In this document: positions 9,306-19,114 of the stretch, in pieces
Layout: the number at the start of each line of letters is the position of its first letter
How positions within the stretch are numbered: position 1 is the first letter of the stretch
Assembly (NCBI GenBank): GCA_030654015.1
Contig: JAURYI010000127.1
Location: 45,314 to 109,313 of the forward strand
DNA from: Methylococcales bacterium
GTDB taxonomy: Bacteria; Pseudomonadota; Gammaproteobacteria; Methylococcales; Methylomonadaceae
Reading direction: 5' to 3'
DNA length: 64,000 nucleotides
Translations under genes and position numbers: made by a program
Notes under the pieces: generated by a model
The model's database searches: none
What the model saw: the letters and a program-made list of their open reading frames with translations, nothing else
What the model was told of the DNA's origin: nothing

Positions 9306-10349
9306 ATGGCTATAAAAATCGTTCTTTTTAATCATAAGGGCGGGGTTAGTAAAACGACAACCAGCTATAATTTAGGTTGGATGTTAGCTAGTTTGGGTAA
9401 AAAAGTTTTACTTGTTGATGCCGACCCACAATGTAATCTTTCCAGTCTTATTTTAGGTGAATATTTTGAAGAATATTATTTTAATGATGCCACTAAACTG
9501 CATAATATTAAAGACGGCGTAAAAGTGGCTTTTCAGGGAAAACCTAAACCTATAGAAGCGGTTACCTGTTTTAGCCCAAGTGCAAATGAAAATCTATTTT
9601 TATTGGCAGGTCATGCTGACTTAAGTGAATACGATGCAGCATTAAGTTTTGCCCAAAATTCAAATAATGCGATTACTGCATTAGAAAATTTACCTGGTGC
9701 ATTTAACGAATTAATATCAAAAACATCAGAAGAATATAATATTGATTTTGTTTTAATAGATTTAAATCCTGGACTAAGCGCGATTAATCAAAATCTTTTT
9801 ATTTCCAGTGATGCTTTTATTATACCGACTAATCCAGACCCCTTTTCGATTATGGCACTTAACACGCTCTCAATAGTATTACCGAGATGGGTAGAATGGG
9901 CTGATAGAATGCGTCCACTATTTGAAGAAGCAACTTATCCATTATCTAATTCAAGACCTAAATTTATTGGTGAAATAATACAACGGTTTAATATACGAAA
10001 AGGTAAAGCTGCAAAGCCTTATCGTGACAATATTGATGAAATTAAAACTGTTGTGCGTGAAAAATTTGCTCCAGAAATAAAAAAGCATAATATGCTTTTT
10101 TCTCAAGACATTTATAATGAAGTCGGCATTGCCGATGATTTTTGTTTATTACAATTAAAAGATTTTCAAGGTTTGTTGCCAAAAGCTAATAATGCGGGCG
10201 TTCCAGTATTTGCACTGACTTCTGAGCAACTATCTGAAACAGGAACAGTATTAGAAGGACTGGAAAAAAATAGGGATTTATTTGCAAATGATTTTAGAGA
10301 ACTATCCAATAAAATTATAAAGTTAGAATGCTATGCAAAGAGCATTTAA
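9306..10349 (+). CDS. ParA-like P-loop ATPase of a ParA-HEPN pair
   Basis: The 347-residue protein has a deviant Walker A motif KGGVSKTT at residues 10-17, VLLVDADPQCNLSSL (A'-like motif) and VLIDLNPGLSA as Walker B, which define the ParA/MinD family. It is not beside parB, an origin or a plasmid backbone. It overlaps by 17 nt a downstream gene with a HEPN nuclease motif. The sequence is markedly AT-rich compared with flanking hisB and guaA. Such chromosomal solitary ParA genes with an effector partner are likelier to be defence or toxin-antitoxin modules than segregation genes; that is inference. Confidence 0.85.
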   Translation: MAIKIVLFNHKGGVSKTTTSYNLGWMLASLGKKVLLVDADPQCNLSSLILGEYFEEYYFNDATKLHNIKDGVKVAFQGKPKPIEAVTCFSPSANENLFLLAGHADLSEYDAALSFAQNSNNAITALENLPGAFNELISKTSEEYNIDFVLIDLNPGLSAINQNLFISSDAFIIPTNPDPFSIMALNTLSIVLPRWVEWADRMRPLFEEATYPLSNSRPKFIGEIIQRFNIRKGKAAKPYRDNIDEIKTVVREKFAPEIKKHNMLFSQDIYNEVGIADDFCLLQLKDFQGLLPKANNAGVPVFALTSEQLSETGTVLEGLEKNRDLFANDFRELSNKIIKLECYAKSI

Positions 10350-10971
10350 TCAATTTAACAACAATATAAAGTCTGTTAAAGAGTTAGAAATACTTCACTA
10401 TCACTTGATTTCTGAAATGCAACTCCCTAACGATTTATCAGATATTTTACGCTCACAATTAGTTTATGCTGTCAGTGCGTTAGATAAATTAATTCACGAA
10501 TTAGTCAGGATTGGTATGTTACAAAGTTTTTTGGGGCAGCGTCTAAAAACCAATAAATTTAATACCTTTTCAATTTCTTTAGAAACCTACAATAAAATTC
10601 AGCAACTCAGTCAATCAACTGAAATACTACAACTGGAGCGTCCAGAGCATTTCTTTGAGCAGGAAATTATTGCCAAACATAAGCACTTAGCTTTTCAAGA
10701 CCCAGATAAAATTGCTGATGCGTTGAGTTTTATTTGGGAAGAAAAACAGAAATGGCAAAAAATTGCACACTCTTTGACTATGTCAGATGATTATATAAAG
10801 AAGAGATTAAAAAATATTGTCAGCCGAAGAAATCAAATTGTTCACGAATCAGATATTGATGTACAAACTAATTTACGAAATAGCATTGATGCTTGTGATG
10901 TCAAAGAATCCGTAGATTTTATTTCTTTATTAGGTCAAAAAATATTTAATGCTGTAAATCTCAATCCTTAA
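10333..10971 (+). CDS. HEPN-domain protein with RNxxxH motif (partner of ParA-like ATPase)
   Basis: The 212-residue, all-helical protein ends with the pattern IVSRRNQIVHESDID. R166 and H171 form the R-x4-H active site of HEPN ribonucleases, in the sequence style of the RiboL-PSP-HEPN group. An N-terminal helix bundle (LRSQLVYAVSALDKLIHELV) is also typical of that group. The start overlaps the ParA-like gene by 17 nt, so the two are co-translated. I infer a nuclease effector controlled by the ATPase. The alternative is a toxin neutralised by the ParA-like protein. Confidence 0.8.
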   Translation: MQRAFNQFNNNIKSVKELEILHYHLISEMQLPNDLSDILRSQLVYAVSALDKLIHELVRIGMLQSFLGQRLKTNKFNTFSISLETYNKIQQLSQSTEILQLERPEHFFEQEIIAKHKHLAFQDPDKIADALSFIWEEKQKWQKIAHSLTMSDDYIKKRLKNIVSRRNQIVHESDIDVQTNLRNSIDACDVKESVDFISLLGQKIFNAVNLNP

Positions 10972-11049
10972 AGTTACAGTTTCTACTTACCGTATAAGAA
11001 CGTAAAAACTATCTAATAATTTTCAGTCTCAATTTAGGTTAAAACTAAC

Positions 11050-12633
11050 GTGAATCCACAAAAAAACATACATACCCACAAAATCCTCATACTCGATTTC
11101 GGTTCACAATATACGCAACTTATCGCACGGCGCATTCGTGAAATCGGCGTGTATTGTGAAATTTATTCCTGCGAATGCAGTGATGAGGAAGTGAAAAACT
11201 TCGCGCCCAATGGCATTATTTTATCGGGCGGCCCTGAGACGGTGACCAGTAACGATACGCCGCGTGCGCCACAAGCGGTGTTTGAATTGGGCGTGCCTGT
11301 GCTGGGTATTTGTTATGGAATGCAAACCATGACGGAACAATTGGGCGGTAAGGTGGAAACCTCTGACCATCGGGAATTCGGTTATGCGCAAATTCGGGCG
11401 CGTGGGCATTCCAAGTTATTGTCGGGCATTGAAGACCATCTATCAGCAGAAGGTTTTGGTTTACTGGATGTGTGGATGAGTCATGGCGACAGAGTGACTG
11501 AATTGCCCGACGGTTTTATCATGATTGCCAGTTCAGACGGTGCGCCGATTGCGGGGATTGCCAATGAGACTAAAGGCTTTTACGCGTTACAGTTCCACCC
11601 AGAAGTCACGCATACCAAACAAGGCGGGCGGATTTTATCGCGTTTTGTGTTGGATATTTGTGGCTGTGATGCCCTTTGGAATGCTAGTAATATTATTGAA
11701 GACAGCATTCGAGCGGTTCGTGAAAAAGTAGGCACGGATCATGTGATTTTGGGCTTATCAGGTGGCGTGGATTCGTCAGTGGTGGCGGCGTTATTGCATA
11801 AAGCCATCGGTACGCAATTAACCTGTGTATTTGTTGACACGGGCTTGTTGCGTTTGAATGAAGGCGATGCGGTGATGGCGATTTTTGCCGAGCATTTGGG
11901 TGTTAAAGTCATCCGCGTAAATGCCGAACAGCGTTATTTAGATGCGCTCAGCGGTGTGACTGATCCTGAACAAAAACGCAAAATCATCGGTAATTTATTC
12001 ATCGACATTTTTGATGATGAAGCAGGCAAAATCACCGATGCCAAATGGTTGGCACAAGGCACGATTTACCCAGATGTGATTGAATCAGCGGGTTCAAAAA
12101 GTGGTAAAGCGCATTTGATTAAATCACATCATAATGTCGGCGGTTTGCCTGAAAATATGATGCTGAAACTGGTTGAGCCATTGCGCGAATTGTTTAAAGA
12201 CGAAGTACGAAAATTAGGCGTGGAATTGGGATTGCCTGCCGATATGGTCTACCGTCATCCGTTCCCCGGCCCTGGTTTAGGCGTGCGTATTTTGGGCGAA
12301 GTGAAAAAAGAATTTGCTGATTTATTACGCAAAGCCGATGCGATTTTTATTGAAGAACTGTATCGTCACGATTTGTACGATAAAGTCAGTCAGGCGTTTG
12401 CAGTATTCTTGCCCGTTAAATCGGTGGGCGTAATGGGTGACGGTCGCCGTTATGATTATGTGATTGCCATTCGTGCGGTAGAAACCATTGATTTTATGAC
12501 CGCTCGCTGGGCGCATTTGCCTTATGAGTTTTTGGATTTAATCTCACGCCGTATTATCAACGAAGTCGCAGGCATTTCCCGTGTGACTTATGATATTAGT
12601 GGCAAGCCACCTGCTACGATTGAATGGGAATAA
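11050..12633 (+). CDS. guaA: GMP synthase (glutamine-hydrolysing) GuaA
   Basis: GuaA aminates XMP to GMP. The 527-residue enzyme has an N-terminal glutaminase domain with nucleophile Cys in GICYGMQTM and His/Glu in QFHPEVTHT. The ATP pyrophosphatase domain follows with the PP-loop LSGGVDSSV, then the dimerisation domain ending in KPPATIEWE. The start is GTG at 11050 with AGG about 11 nt upstream. Its usual partner guaB is not in the window. Accessory genes flank it on both sides. Confidence 0.98.
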   Translation: MNPQKNIHTHKILILDFGSQYTQLIARRIREIGVYCEIYSCECSDEEVKNFAPNGIILSGGPETVTSNDTPRAPQAVFELGVPVLGICYGMQTMTEQLGGKVETSDHREFGYAQIRARGHSKLLSGIEDHLSAEGFGLLDVWMSHGDRVTELPDGFIMIASSDGAPIAGIANETKGFYALQFHPEVTHTKQGGRILSRFVLDICGCDALWNASNIIEDSIRAVREKVGTDHVILGLSGGVDSSVVAALLHKAIGTQLTCVFVDTGLLRLNEGDAVMAIFAEHLGVKVIRVNAEQRYLDALSGVTDPEQKRKIIGNLFIDIFDDEAGKITDAKWLAQGTIYPDVIESAGSKSGKAHLIKSHHNVGGLPENMMLKLVEPLRELFKDEVRKLGVELGLPADMVYRHPFPGPGLGVRILGEVKKEFADLLRKADAIFIEELYRHDLYDKVSQAFAVFLPVKSVGVMGDGRRYDYVIAIRAVETIDFMTARWAHLPYEFLDLISRRIINEVAGISRVTYDISGKPPATIEWE

Positions 12634-12707
12634 GTTTTAGCTTCTGATTTTTCCATGCGTTGAATAAAAACAACGTATGGAATTTAAAAATTACCCAACA
12701 ATATTCT

Positions 12708-13511
12708 ATGTCAAATCTAACATCCATCGAAAAATCAAAACTTGAAAGTTTTTTAGAAATGGGGTCTGGGTATGTTCTTGACTTTTCAAATAGAACACTT
12801 AAAGAGTTTATTCTTGAAAATACAAATCTTGATATATATGAAACAAAGTATGAATACTATAGTAGTTCAAAAGCTAACCGATTAAGAGCATTCTGGAAAG
12901 AAGAATCGAATTGTATAGTAGGTAAGCTAATAGAAACATTATTAGAATATTGGTCAACGCAAAAACTATTACAATCTCAAGATATTAGCACTTCAGAACA
13001 AAAATTATTTGATGAATGTAAAGTCATATCAAAAAGACTTCTCGAAGAAATATCGACGAAGGAAGAGGTAGATAATATAGAACTAGATGTTCATTTTGAA
13101 AAAATTCAGCAACAGATTATTGAACAAATACAATCAGCTAAATTCACAATTTGGATAGCAGTTGCTTGGTTTACTGCTAATGTTTTATTTGAACAGTTAA
13201 TTCTTAAAAAGAAGCAGGGTGTTAATGTCCAATTGATTATTATTGATGATGACATCAATAGTAAATCTGGTTTGAATTATGAAAAGGAATTTGAAACATA
13301 CAGAATAAGAAAAACGGGGCGGTATGAAAATATAATGCACTATAAATTTTGTATTATAGATTTAAAAACAGTTATTCATGGTTCTTATAACTGGACAAAA
13401 AAAGCACAGTACAATAATGAAGCTATCACAATTTTAAATAATTATAAAAAAGCAGAAGAATTTGCAGAGCAATTTTTACAGCTCAAAAATAATTATCTCA
13501 ATTTCTCATGA
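12708..13511 (+). CDS. AbiJ-NTD-like / phospholipase D-family nuclease
   Basis: The 267-residue protein has two parts. The first 90 residues (SGYVLDFSNRTLKEFILE, then SSKANRLRAFWKEES) resemble the N-terminal domain found in AbiJ-like abortive infection proteins. The second part is a single PLD domain with the HKD motif HYKFCIID at residues 211-218 and GSYNWTKKAQ after it, as in PLD-type endonucleases. I chose the ATG at 12708 because the family domain begins there. A TTG at 12660 would give a longer form. The stop overlaps tadA (ATGA). The gene is AT-rich and looks like a single-gene defence effector. Confidence 0.8.
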   Translation: MSNLTSIEKSKLESFLEMGSGYVLDFSNRTLKEFILENTNLDIYETKYEYYSSSKANRLRAFWKEESNCIVGKLIETLLEYWSTQKLLQSQDISTSEQKLFDECKVISKRLLEEISTKEEVDNIELDVHFEKIQQQIIEQIQSAKFTIWIAVAWFTANVLFEQLILKKKQGVNVQLIIIDDDINSKSGLNYEKEFETYRIRKTGRYENIMHYKFCIIDLKTVIHGSYNWTKKAQYNNEAITILNNYKKAEEFAEQFLQLKNNYLNFS

Positions 13512-13972
13512 TTGATGAATTAAAAGAACTAGATGAAGCGTGGATGCGTTATGCCATTCGTTTGGCACAACGCGCCGAAAGTTTAGGTGAAGTACCTGTT
13601 GGCGCGTTGATTGTTAAAAATGACAAGTGCATCGCCGAAGGCTGGAATGATTCCATTGCCAGTCATGATCCCACTGCTCATGCGGAAGTGGTGGCGTTAC
13701 GTCATGCGGGCAAAGCGGTGGAAAATTATCGGCTTATTGACGCGACTTTATATGTGACTTTAGAACCGTGCGTGATGTGCATGGGGGCGATTAGTCATGC
13801 GCGTATAAAGCGGCTGGTATTCGGGGCATTTGATCCTAAGCGCGGCGCGGTGTGTAATGCTTTGAGCCTGACCAATGCACCGTTTTTAAACCATCGTGTT
13901 GATTGGCAGGGCGGCGTGTTGGAAACGGAATGCGGGGATTTGCTTCGGGATTTTTTTCGGGCTAGACGATAG
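13508..13972 (+). CDS. tadA: tRNA(adenine-34) deaminase TadA
   Basis: TadA deaminates A34 to inosine in the tRNA-Arg(ACG) anticodon. The 154-residue protein has the zinc site His and catalytic Glu in PTAHAEVVALRHA and the Cys pair in LEPCVMCMGAI. Its ATG overlaps the stop of the PLD-family gene by 4 nt, so an accessory gene is translationally coupled to an essential gene. Length is normal. Confidence 0.96.
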   Translation: MIDELKELDEAWMRYAIRLAQRAESLGEVPVGALIVKNDKCIAEGWNDSIASHDPTAHAEVVALRHAGKAVENYRLIDATLYVTLEPCVMCMGAISHARIKRLVFGAFDPKRGAVCNALSLTNAPFLNHRVDWQGGVLETECGDLLRDFFRARR

Positions 13973-13989
13973 TGCCTATTAGTGAGCAG

Positions 13990-14129
13990 AAAAGCTATTT
14001 GTCCACAAAAGACACGAAAAGCACGAAAAAATAACTGAATTTTCGCATTCTTGGTGAAATGTCAGCTTATAAAACCTGCAATGTGCTTCTTTTTCGTGTC
14101 TTTCGTGCTTTTCGTGGACACTGCTTTTA
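13990..14129. repeat. MITE-like inverted-repeat element (cacgaaa type)
   Basis: The left arm (TGTCCACAAAAGACACGAAA at 14000-14019, continuing with GCACGAAAAA) pairs with a right arm around 14090-14122 whose complement reads TGTCCACGAAAAGCACGAAA. About 60 nt of unrelated sequence lies between. It fills most of the gap between tadA and mltF and reaches almost to the mltF stop. Transcripts from both sides would form a long stem here. It is non-coding and resembles miniature inverted-repeat elements common in many bacteria. Confidence 0.7.
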
Positions 14130-14131
14130 GG

Positions 14132-15556
14132 TTACTTTAAAACATGATCTGGCTCAGATTCAGGGGAATTCCTGATAGCCATTGCATCATTCTGAATCTG
14201 ATTTTCTTCGGTGAGCCACACTAATAAGTCGTAATAACTGCGTATGTTTTCCACATAGCGCACGGGTTCGTTGCCTCTTGCGTAGCCGTGTTTGGTTTGT
14301 TGATGCCATTTTTCTTCGGTCAATAACGGCAGACGCTGTTTTACATCCATCCATTTATCGGGATTTCCGCCTTGTTGTGCGGTCAGTCGCCTAGCATCTT
14401 CGAGATGCCCCATGCCGACATTGTAGGATGCTAAGGCAAACCATGTGCGGTCTGGTTCGGGGATTTTGTCGGAGATAATTTTCAGGCGTTGCTGAAAATA
14501 GCGCGCCCCGCCCTCGATGCTTTGCGCGGGATCGGTTCGGTCTTTGATGTTCAACAGGTCGGCGGTGTCGTTGGTCAGCATCATGATGCCTTGTACACCA
14601 TAGGGCGACTGCGCGTCTGCCAACCAGTGCGATTCCTGATAACCGATGGCGGCTAATAATCGCCAGTCAATGTTGTACTGCGAAGAGGCTACGTTAAAGT
14701 AATGCTGATAATGCGGTAAGCGACTTTTCTGGTGTTGGCGGAATTGGCAGTTATCCACATAGCTGAGGCTGCTGGCGTGTCCGTAATGTTTTTCCAGCAA
14801 CTGCTCCAGTGTTTTATCGGCTTTAATGCGATTGAAAAATACCGCCACTTCATCATATAAACTGTTGTCCTCTGAGGGGCTTAATGCCCATGCGAGTTGG
14901 CGCGAAGGGGAAATATCAAAGGCAATATTGAGTTTGGGATAAAAACGGCGAATGAGGGTACTTTGATTGGAATCGGCAACGGTGTAATCAATCAGTCCTT
15001 CATTGACCAGATACAGCAAGCCGTTGGTATCTAACTGGTCGTTGACTTCCCAACCCAGCGTAGGATTGCTTTCCCTGATTTGTTTCAGTGTGTCAACGTG
15101 GCTAGTGCCTTTGGTCACTTCGATGATGCCGTTCGTTAAGCTGTTAATATCCGCAGGGCGGCGTGTGCCTGAACGGTAAATCAGTTGTTCGGTAATGTCA
15201 TGATAGGCGGGTGCAAAGCGCATGGTTTGTTGACGCGCGTCGGTTATGGTCAATCCAGCCGCTGCAATGTCCGCTTCACCTTTGGCAATTTTGCTTAAAA
15301 TGTCTTCAAAGGTGTCGGGGACTGCAATTTCTGCTTTAACGCCCAAATGCTGTGCAAACAGGGTAATGAGATCGTATTCCAATCCTGCATAGCCGTCTGC
15401 ATTTTGATAATAGGTTGTCGGGTCGGTTCGGGTTAAAACGTGCAGCACACCCGATTGTTTGATTTTCTCCAGTTTGGTTTGCGATACCGTGCTATCGCAA
15501 TGACTGAGTAAAACACTACATAGACAACCGATTAATAGCTTTAGGAAACGAATCAA
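14132..15556 (-). CDS. mltF: Membrane-bound lytic murein transglycosylase F
   Basis: MltF cleaves peptidoglycan glycan strands at the periplasmic face of the envelope. The 474-residue protein has a lipoprotein signal with lipobox LLSHC. A solute-binding-protein-like domain follows at about residues 35-265. The SLT catalytic domain at 285-430 carries the catalytic Glu in [10 protein letters not shown] and has the [14 protein letters not shown] motif [11 protein letters not shown]. The start is TTG at 15556, overlapping the pgi stop as TTGA, so it is coupled to pgi. Length is close to the usual 480-520. Confidence 0.94.
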   Translation of the reverse strand: MIRFLKLLIGCLCSVLLSHCDSTVSQTKLEKIKQSGVLHVLTRTDPTTYYQNADGYAGLEYDLITLFAQHLGVKAEIAVPDTFEDILSKIAKGEADIAAAGLTITDARQQTMRFAPAYHDITEQLIYRSGTRRPADINSLTNGIIEVTKGTSHVDTLKQIRESNPTLGWEVNDQLDTNGLLYLVNEGLIDYTVADSNQSTLIRRFYPKLNIAFDISPSRQLAWALSPSEDNSLYDEVAVFFNRIKADKTLEQLLEKHYGHASSLSYVDNCQFRQHQKSRLPHYQHYFNVASSQYNIDWRLLAAIGYQESHWLADAQSPYGVQGIMMLTNDTADLLNIKDRTDPAQSIEGGARYFQQRLKIISDKIPEPDRTWFALASYNVGMGHLEDARRLTAQQGGNPDKWMDVKQRLPLLTEEKWHQQTKHGYARGNEPVRYVENIRSYYDLLVWLTEENQIQNDAMAIRNSPESEPDHVLK

Positions 15557-17190
15557 GCGTGACGCAGACGTTTGTAGGCGTTAATCAGCGCGTTAGTCGA
15601 GCAGTCGTGACTGTCGATAACCGCGTCATTTTGCAGTTCGGGCAGAATGACATTTGCCAATACTTTGCCCAGTTCTACGCCCATTTGATCGAAAGAATTG
15701 ATATTCCAGACGACGCCTTGGACAAAAATTTTATGTTCATAAAAAGCGAGCAACGAACCCAAGGTTTTAGGTGTCATTTTTTCAAACAGGAACGAATTAG
15801 ACGGTTTGTTACCTTCAAATACTTTGGAAGCCACCAACACCTCATCGTTTTGTTGTTCGGGTGTTAATTCTGCTTTCACTTCGTCGCTAGTTTTGCCCAA
15901 CATAAGGGCTTGCGGCTGGGCAAGGAAATTGGAAATTAAAATATCATGATGTTCGGGCAAATGATAATGGCTGTTAGCCGCCGCTAAAAAATCGCAGGGA
16001 ATCAGTTTTGTGCCTTGATGAATCAATTGAAAAAAGGCGTGTTGCCCATTCGTACCCGGTTGTCCCCAGATAATGGGGCCTGTGCTGTAATCGACTTTTT
16101 CGCCGTTCATATCGACGCTTTTACCGTTACTTTCCATGTCGCCTTGTTGAAAATAATCGGCAAAATAACGCATGGATTGGTCATAAGGCAGTAAAGCGTG
16201 GGAATCGGCATCGAAAAAGTTGTTATACCAAACACCGAGCAAGCCCATTAAGACAGGAATATTGTGTTCAAACGGGGTATTGAGAAAATGTTGATCGGCT
16301 TCAAACGCGCCCTGTAACAGTTCTTCAAAATTATCCATGCCGATGTATAAGGCAATGGATAAACCCACCGCTGACCACAGTGAATAACGTCCGCCGACCC
16401 AATCCCAAAATTCAAACATATTGTCGGTGTTGATGCCGAACTTGGCGACATTTTCCGCATGGGTGGAAATGGCGACAAAATGTTTGGCAACAGCAGCGGG
16501 GTCTTTGGCGTGTTCCAGAAACCAGTTTTTTGCTGATTTGGCGTTCATCATGGTTTCTTGCGTAGAAAACACTTTGGAGGCAACAATAAATAACGTGGTC
16601 TCAGGGGAGATTTGTTTCAGCACTTCGACAATATTGGTTTGGTCGATGTTGGAGACATAATGGACTTTTAACTTGCCTGAACTATAAGGAGTCAAGGTCA
16701 TCGAGACCATTTTGGGCCCTAAACCAGAACCGCCGATACCGATGTTTACTATATCGGTGATGACTTTGCCGGTGTAACCTTTCCACTCGCCTGAGCGCAC
16801 GCTGTCACAGAACACCCGCATTTTTGCCAACACCCGACGCACATCAGGCATAACATCCTCGCCATCCATATATACGGGTTGGTTGCTGCGATTACGCAAT
16901 GCGGTATGCAGCACAGCACGATGTTCGGTGGTATTGATTTTTTCGCCTGCAAACATCGCTTTGGTTTTCGCGCCTAAGTCAGCATGATTGGCGAGATCTA
17001 TTAATAACGGCAGCGTTTCATCCGTGATTCTATTTTTAGAATAGTCAAACAAGATGTCATTAAACGTCACCGAAAACTTGGTAAAGCGTTGCGAATCCTG
17101 TTTAAAAGCATCACGCATAGAGCCGTCTTTAACGTGCTGATAATGGTTTTGCAAGGCAATCCACACTTTTGAATGAACCAAAGATGACAT
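15553..17190 (-). CDS. pgi: Glucose-6-phosphate isomerase
   Basis: Pgi interconverts glucose 6-phosphate and fructose 6-phosphate. The 545-residue enzyme has the sugar-phosphate loop [15 protein letters not shown], the conserved [13 protein letters not shown] block, the [18 protein letters not shown] block with catalytic residues, and the C-terminal [11 protein letters not shown] motif with its Lys. It is the first gene of a two-gene unit with mltF. The start ATG at 17190 is preceded by an AG-rich stretch (GGAGCTAACACT). Nothing unusual is seen. Confidence 0.98.
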   Translation of the reverse strand: MSSLVHSKVWIALQNHYQHVKDGSMRDAFKQDSQRFTKFSVTFNDILFDYSKNRITDETLPLLIDLANHADLGAKTKAMFAGEKINTTEHRAVLHTALRNRSNQPVYMDGEDVMPDVRRVLAKMRVFCDSVRSGEWKGYTGKVITDIVNIGIGGSGLGPKMVSMTLTPYSSGKLKVHYVSNIDQTNIVEVLKQISPETTLFIVASKVFSTQETMMNAKSAKNWFLEHAKDPAAVAKHFVAISTHAENVAKFGINTDNMFEFWDWVGGRYSLWSAVGLSIALYIGMDNFEELLQGAFEADQHFLNTPFEHNIPVLMGLLGVWYNNFFDADSHALLPYDQSMRYFADYFQQGDMESNGKSVDMNGEKVDYSTGPIIWGQPGTNGQHAFFQLIHQGTKLIPCDFLAAANSHYHLPEHHDILISNFLAQPQALMLGKTSDEVKAELTPEQQNDEVLVASKVFEGNKPSNSFLFEKMTPKTLGSLLAFYEHKIFVQGVVWNINSFDQMGVELGKVLANVILPELQNDAVIDSHDCSTNALINAYKRLRHA

Positions 17191-17352
17191 AGTGTTAGCT
17201 CCGTTTGAATTAAATTCCTCTAAGTCTACGAAAAGCAGGGACGGATAGCAATAGTGCGTAAGATTATCGCTATATGCTTATATATCAAGGGCTGGGCTGA
17301 TGTGCAGTATTTATACAGTATCAATTCCTTTATTTGGACAGGTTGGTGTGCT

Positions 17353-17381
17353 ACAGTTGACCTTAGCTACAGCTTTATAAT
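17353..17381 (+). promoter_or_regulatory. Candidate promoter for the cupredoxin operon
   Basis: A perfect -10-like TATAAT at 17376-17381 lies 86 nt before the start of the secreted protein gene, within the divergent region after pgi. The nearest -35-like box (TTGACC) is only 13 nt upstream, which is too short for standard spacing. The promoter is therefore tentative. Confidence 0.25.
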
Positions 17382-17467
17382 GTAGCAAATGAATTGTGTT
17401 CGCTATGCGCATCCAACTGGGTAAGCGGATTTTTCATATAACAATTAATAACATTAGGAAGGGTACT

Positions 17468-18082
17468 ATGAACAAGACACAATTAGTAAGAAAAGGTCTG
17501 TTAGGTCTGCTTGGCACGCTGTTTACAGCGACTGCAATGGCGCATGGCGGTGCGGCGGGTACTGATACTGACCAATGTAAATTTGAATTAGAACCAAATC
17601 ACTGGATTCATTACACCGCCTATCAACCTGTCGCCTACCCTGCGGAAGAATTTTGCGGCAAATTACCTGCAACGGACACAAAAACTCAATTGGTGTTTGA
17701 CTATCAAGACATGAAATATAGAGATATGTTAGTGGAATTTGAAGTCACCAAAGAACCCGAAGGCAAGCAAGTATTTTTCCTGCCCAGTGCTAAACATAAA
17801 AAAGGCACAATTAACCTCGACCTGCCTAATGGTGTGCCTGAAGCCGGTCAATACCTGATTCACATTACCTTAGTACCCGAAGAAGGCAAATCCGATAACC
17901 GCGTACAGGGTGAACGTTTAGATGTCCACATGGGCTTTAAAGCAGGTACGGGCGAAGCGACCTCTAAAGGTAGTATGTTATTGTATGCGTTCTTAGGATT
18001 TGCAGGTTTATATGCAGTGTATTTATCAAATGCGGGTTTCAAACGCAAAGTAAATGAAATATTCGGCAAAATCATCGACTAA
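17468..18082 (+). CDS. Secreted, membrane-anchored protein with predicted mature N-terminal His
   Basis: The 204-residue protein has a signal peptide with a likely cleavage site after TATAMA, which would leave a mature N-terminus HGGAAG. The domain that follows (about residues 38-165) has two Cys and a beta-rich immunoglobulin-like pattern ending in GQYLIHITLVP. One C-terminal membrane helix (GSMLLYAFLGFAGLYAVYL) and a basic tail anchor it. A mature amino-terminal histidine is a known copper ligand in PmoB, CopC and LPMO proteins. Here its role is inferred only from position and the cupredoxin neighbour 69 nt downstream. AGGAAGGG lies just upstream of the ATG at 17468. Confidence 0.7.
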   Translation: MNKTQLVRKGLLGLLGTLFTATAMAHGGAAGTDTDQCKFELEPNHWIHYTAYQPVAYPAEEFCGKLPATDTKTQLVFDYQDMKYRDMLVEFEVTKEPEGKQVFFLPSAKHKKGTINLDLPNGVPEAGQYLIHITLVPEEGKSDNRVQGERLDVHMGFKAGTGEATSKGSMLLYAFLGFAGLYAVYLSNAGFKRKVNEIFGKIID

Positions 18083-18151
18083 AAAATAGCTTGATTGTAA
18101 ACCTATGTTGAAAAGTGCGTGTGTTTGTCAGATAAAGGGGAGAAATAAATA

Positions 18152-19102
18152 ATGGTGAAATTATTATCGGTCGGTCTATTGTTAGCGGCGTTTTCCGCGC
18201 CGATTATGGCCGTAGACTACGAAGATCACGATGGTATGCTCATGGATCATGGTGATGGTCATTTAATGGACATGGCAGGTGGTATGGTGATGGGGCAAAA
18301 TACCAGCACACTACCCGGTGGCTGCGACAGCATCTCCGAAACCAAAGAAATTACCGTTCATGCAGGTCATAAGTACGCTGAAAAATTCCCCGGCAGAATG
18401 TACGCCTTTGATACACAGGAATTTAATTTTAAGCCGTGTACTAAATTAACCGTGCATTTTATTAATGAAGATCATGTACGTCATCAATGGATGATGCACG
18501 GTTTACCTAAATATTTGTACCCTAAAGGTATGTTTCATTTAGAAGCCTCAGGGCCTTCAAAAATTTCAGGTACGTTGATTTTACCGCCGGGTGATAAAAC
18601 CTACTTAGTGCATTGCGATATTGCCCAGCACATGGAAAAGGGCATGAAAGCGCAATTAAAAGTCGGTAAAGGCGATGGTGATCTGCCCAGTATTCCCGGA
18701 GTGACCGCGCCAGTTATTGCTGATGATTACAAAGCGACACTGCCTGAATTAGCGGTTAAAGCCGAAATACAAGCTAAAGCAGATGAAGCAGCAGCGATTA
18801 AAGTAGCAGCAGTAGCCAAACAAGCTGCCGCAGATAAACAAGCGGGTATCGTGCCAACAACTGCTACGGCAGTCGCACCAGCAGATGATTCGCTGTTTAC
18901 AGGCACAACGGTGATTGGCTTGGCTATCGGCTTGCTGGTTGCACCGTTTCTGGCACGGAAATTTAAAGGCATGACCGTAGCGGAAGTCGTCGCTTACTGC
19001 TTTGAATTATTAAGTAAAGGCATTGTTTATACCGTGAAACTGTTGTCGGGCTTACTGAGTTTGATGCTTAGTAAGAAAAACAACGTATTGCCCAATAAAT
19101 AA
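18152..19102 (+). CDS. Membrane-anchored cupredoxin-domain protein
   Basis: The 316-residue protein has a signal peptide (ending near PIMA) and then a Met/His/Asp-rich stretch (DHDGMLMDHGDGHLMDM) like copper-chelating tails. A cupredoxin domain follows at about residues 50-175. Likely type 1 copper ligands are the His of EDHVRHQWMMHG and the Cys, His and Met of VHCDIAQHMEKGM (C-x4-H-x4-M). An Ala/Lys-rich linker leads to a membrane helix (TVIGLAIGLLVAPFLA) and a second hydrophobic stretch at the end. AAGGGGAG precedes the start. Together with the upstream gene it probably handles copper or electrons in the periplasm. The partner enzyme is unknown. Confidence 0.8.
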   Translation: MVKLLSVGLLLAAFSAPIMAVDYEDHDGMLMDHGDGHLMDMAGGMVMGQNTSTLPGGCDSISETKEITVHAGHKYAEKFPGRMYAFDTQEFNFKPCTKLTVHFINEDHVRHQWMMHGLPKYLYPKGMFHLEASGPSKISGTLILPPGDKTYLVHCDIAQHMEKGMKAQLKVGKGDGDLPSIPGVTAPVIADDYKATLPELAVKAEIQAKADEAAAIKVAAVAKQAAADKQAGIVPTTATAVAPADDSLFTGTTVIGLAIGLLVAPFLARKFKGMTVAEVVAYCFELLSKGIVYTVKLLSGLLSLMLSKKNNVLPNK

Positions 19103-19114
19103 GTCACTAAACGT

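Noticed and set aside
9306..10349. Chromosome partition protein ParA/Soj
   Set aside because: No parB gene or parS-like site is beside it; its partner is a HEPN protein and the gene is AT-rich, so a segregation role is unlikely.
11050..13972. Integrative element at the 3' end of guaA
   Set aside because: No integrase, no attachment-site-like direct repeat and only one accessory gene are visible there.
14132..17190. Plus-strand frames opposite mltF and pgi
   Set aside because: Antisense shadows of two clear enzymes.
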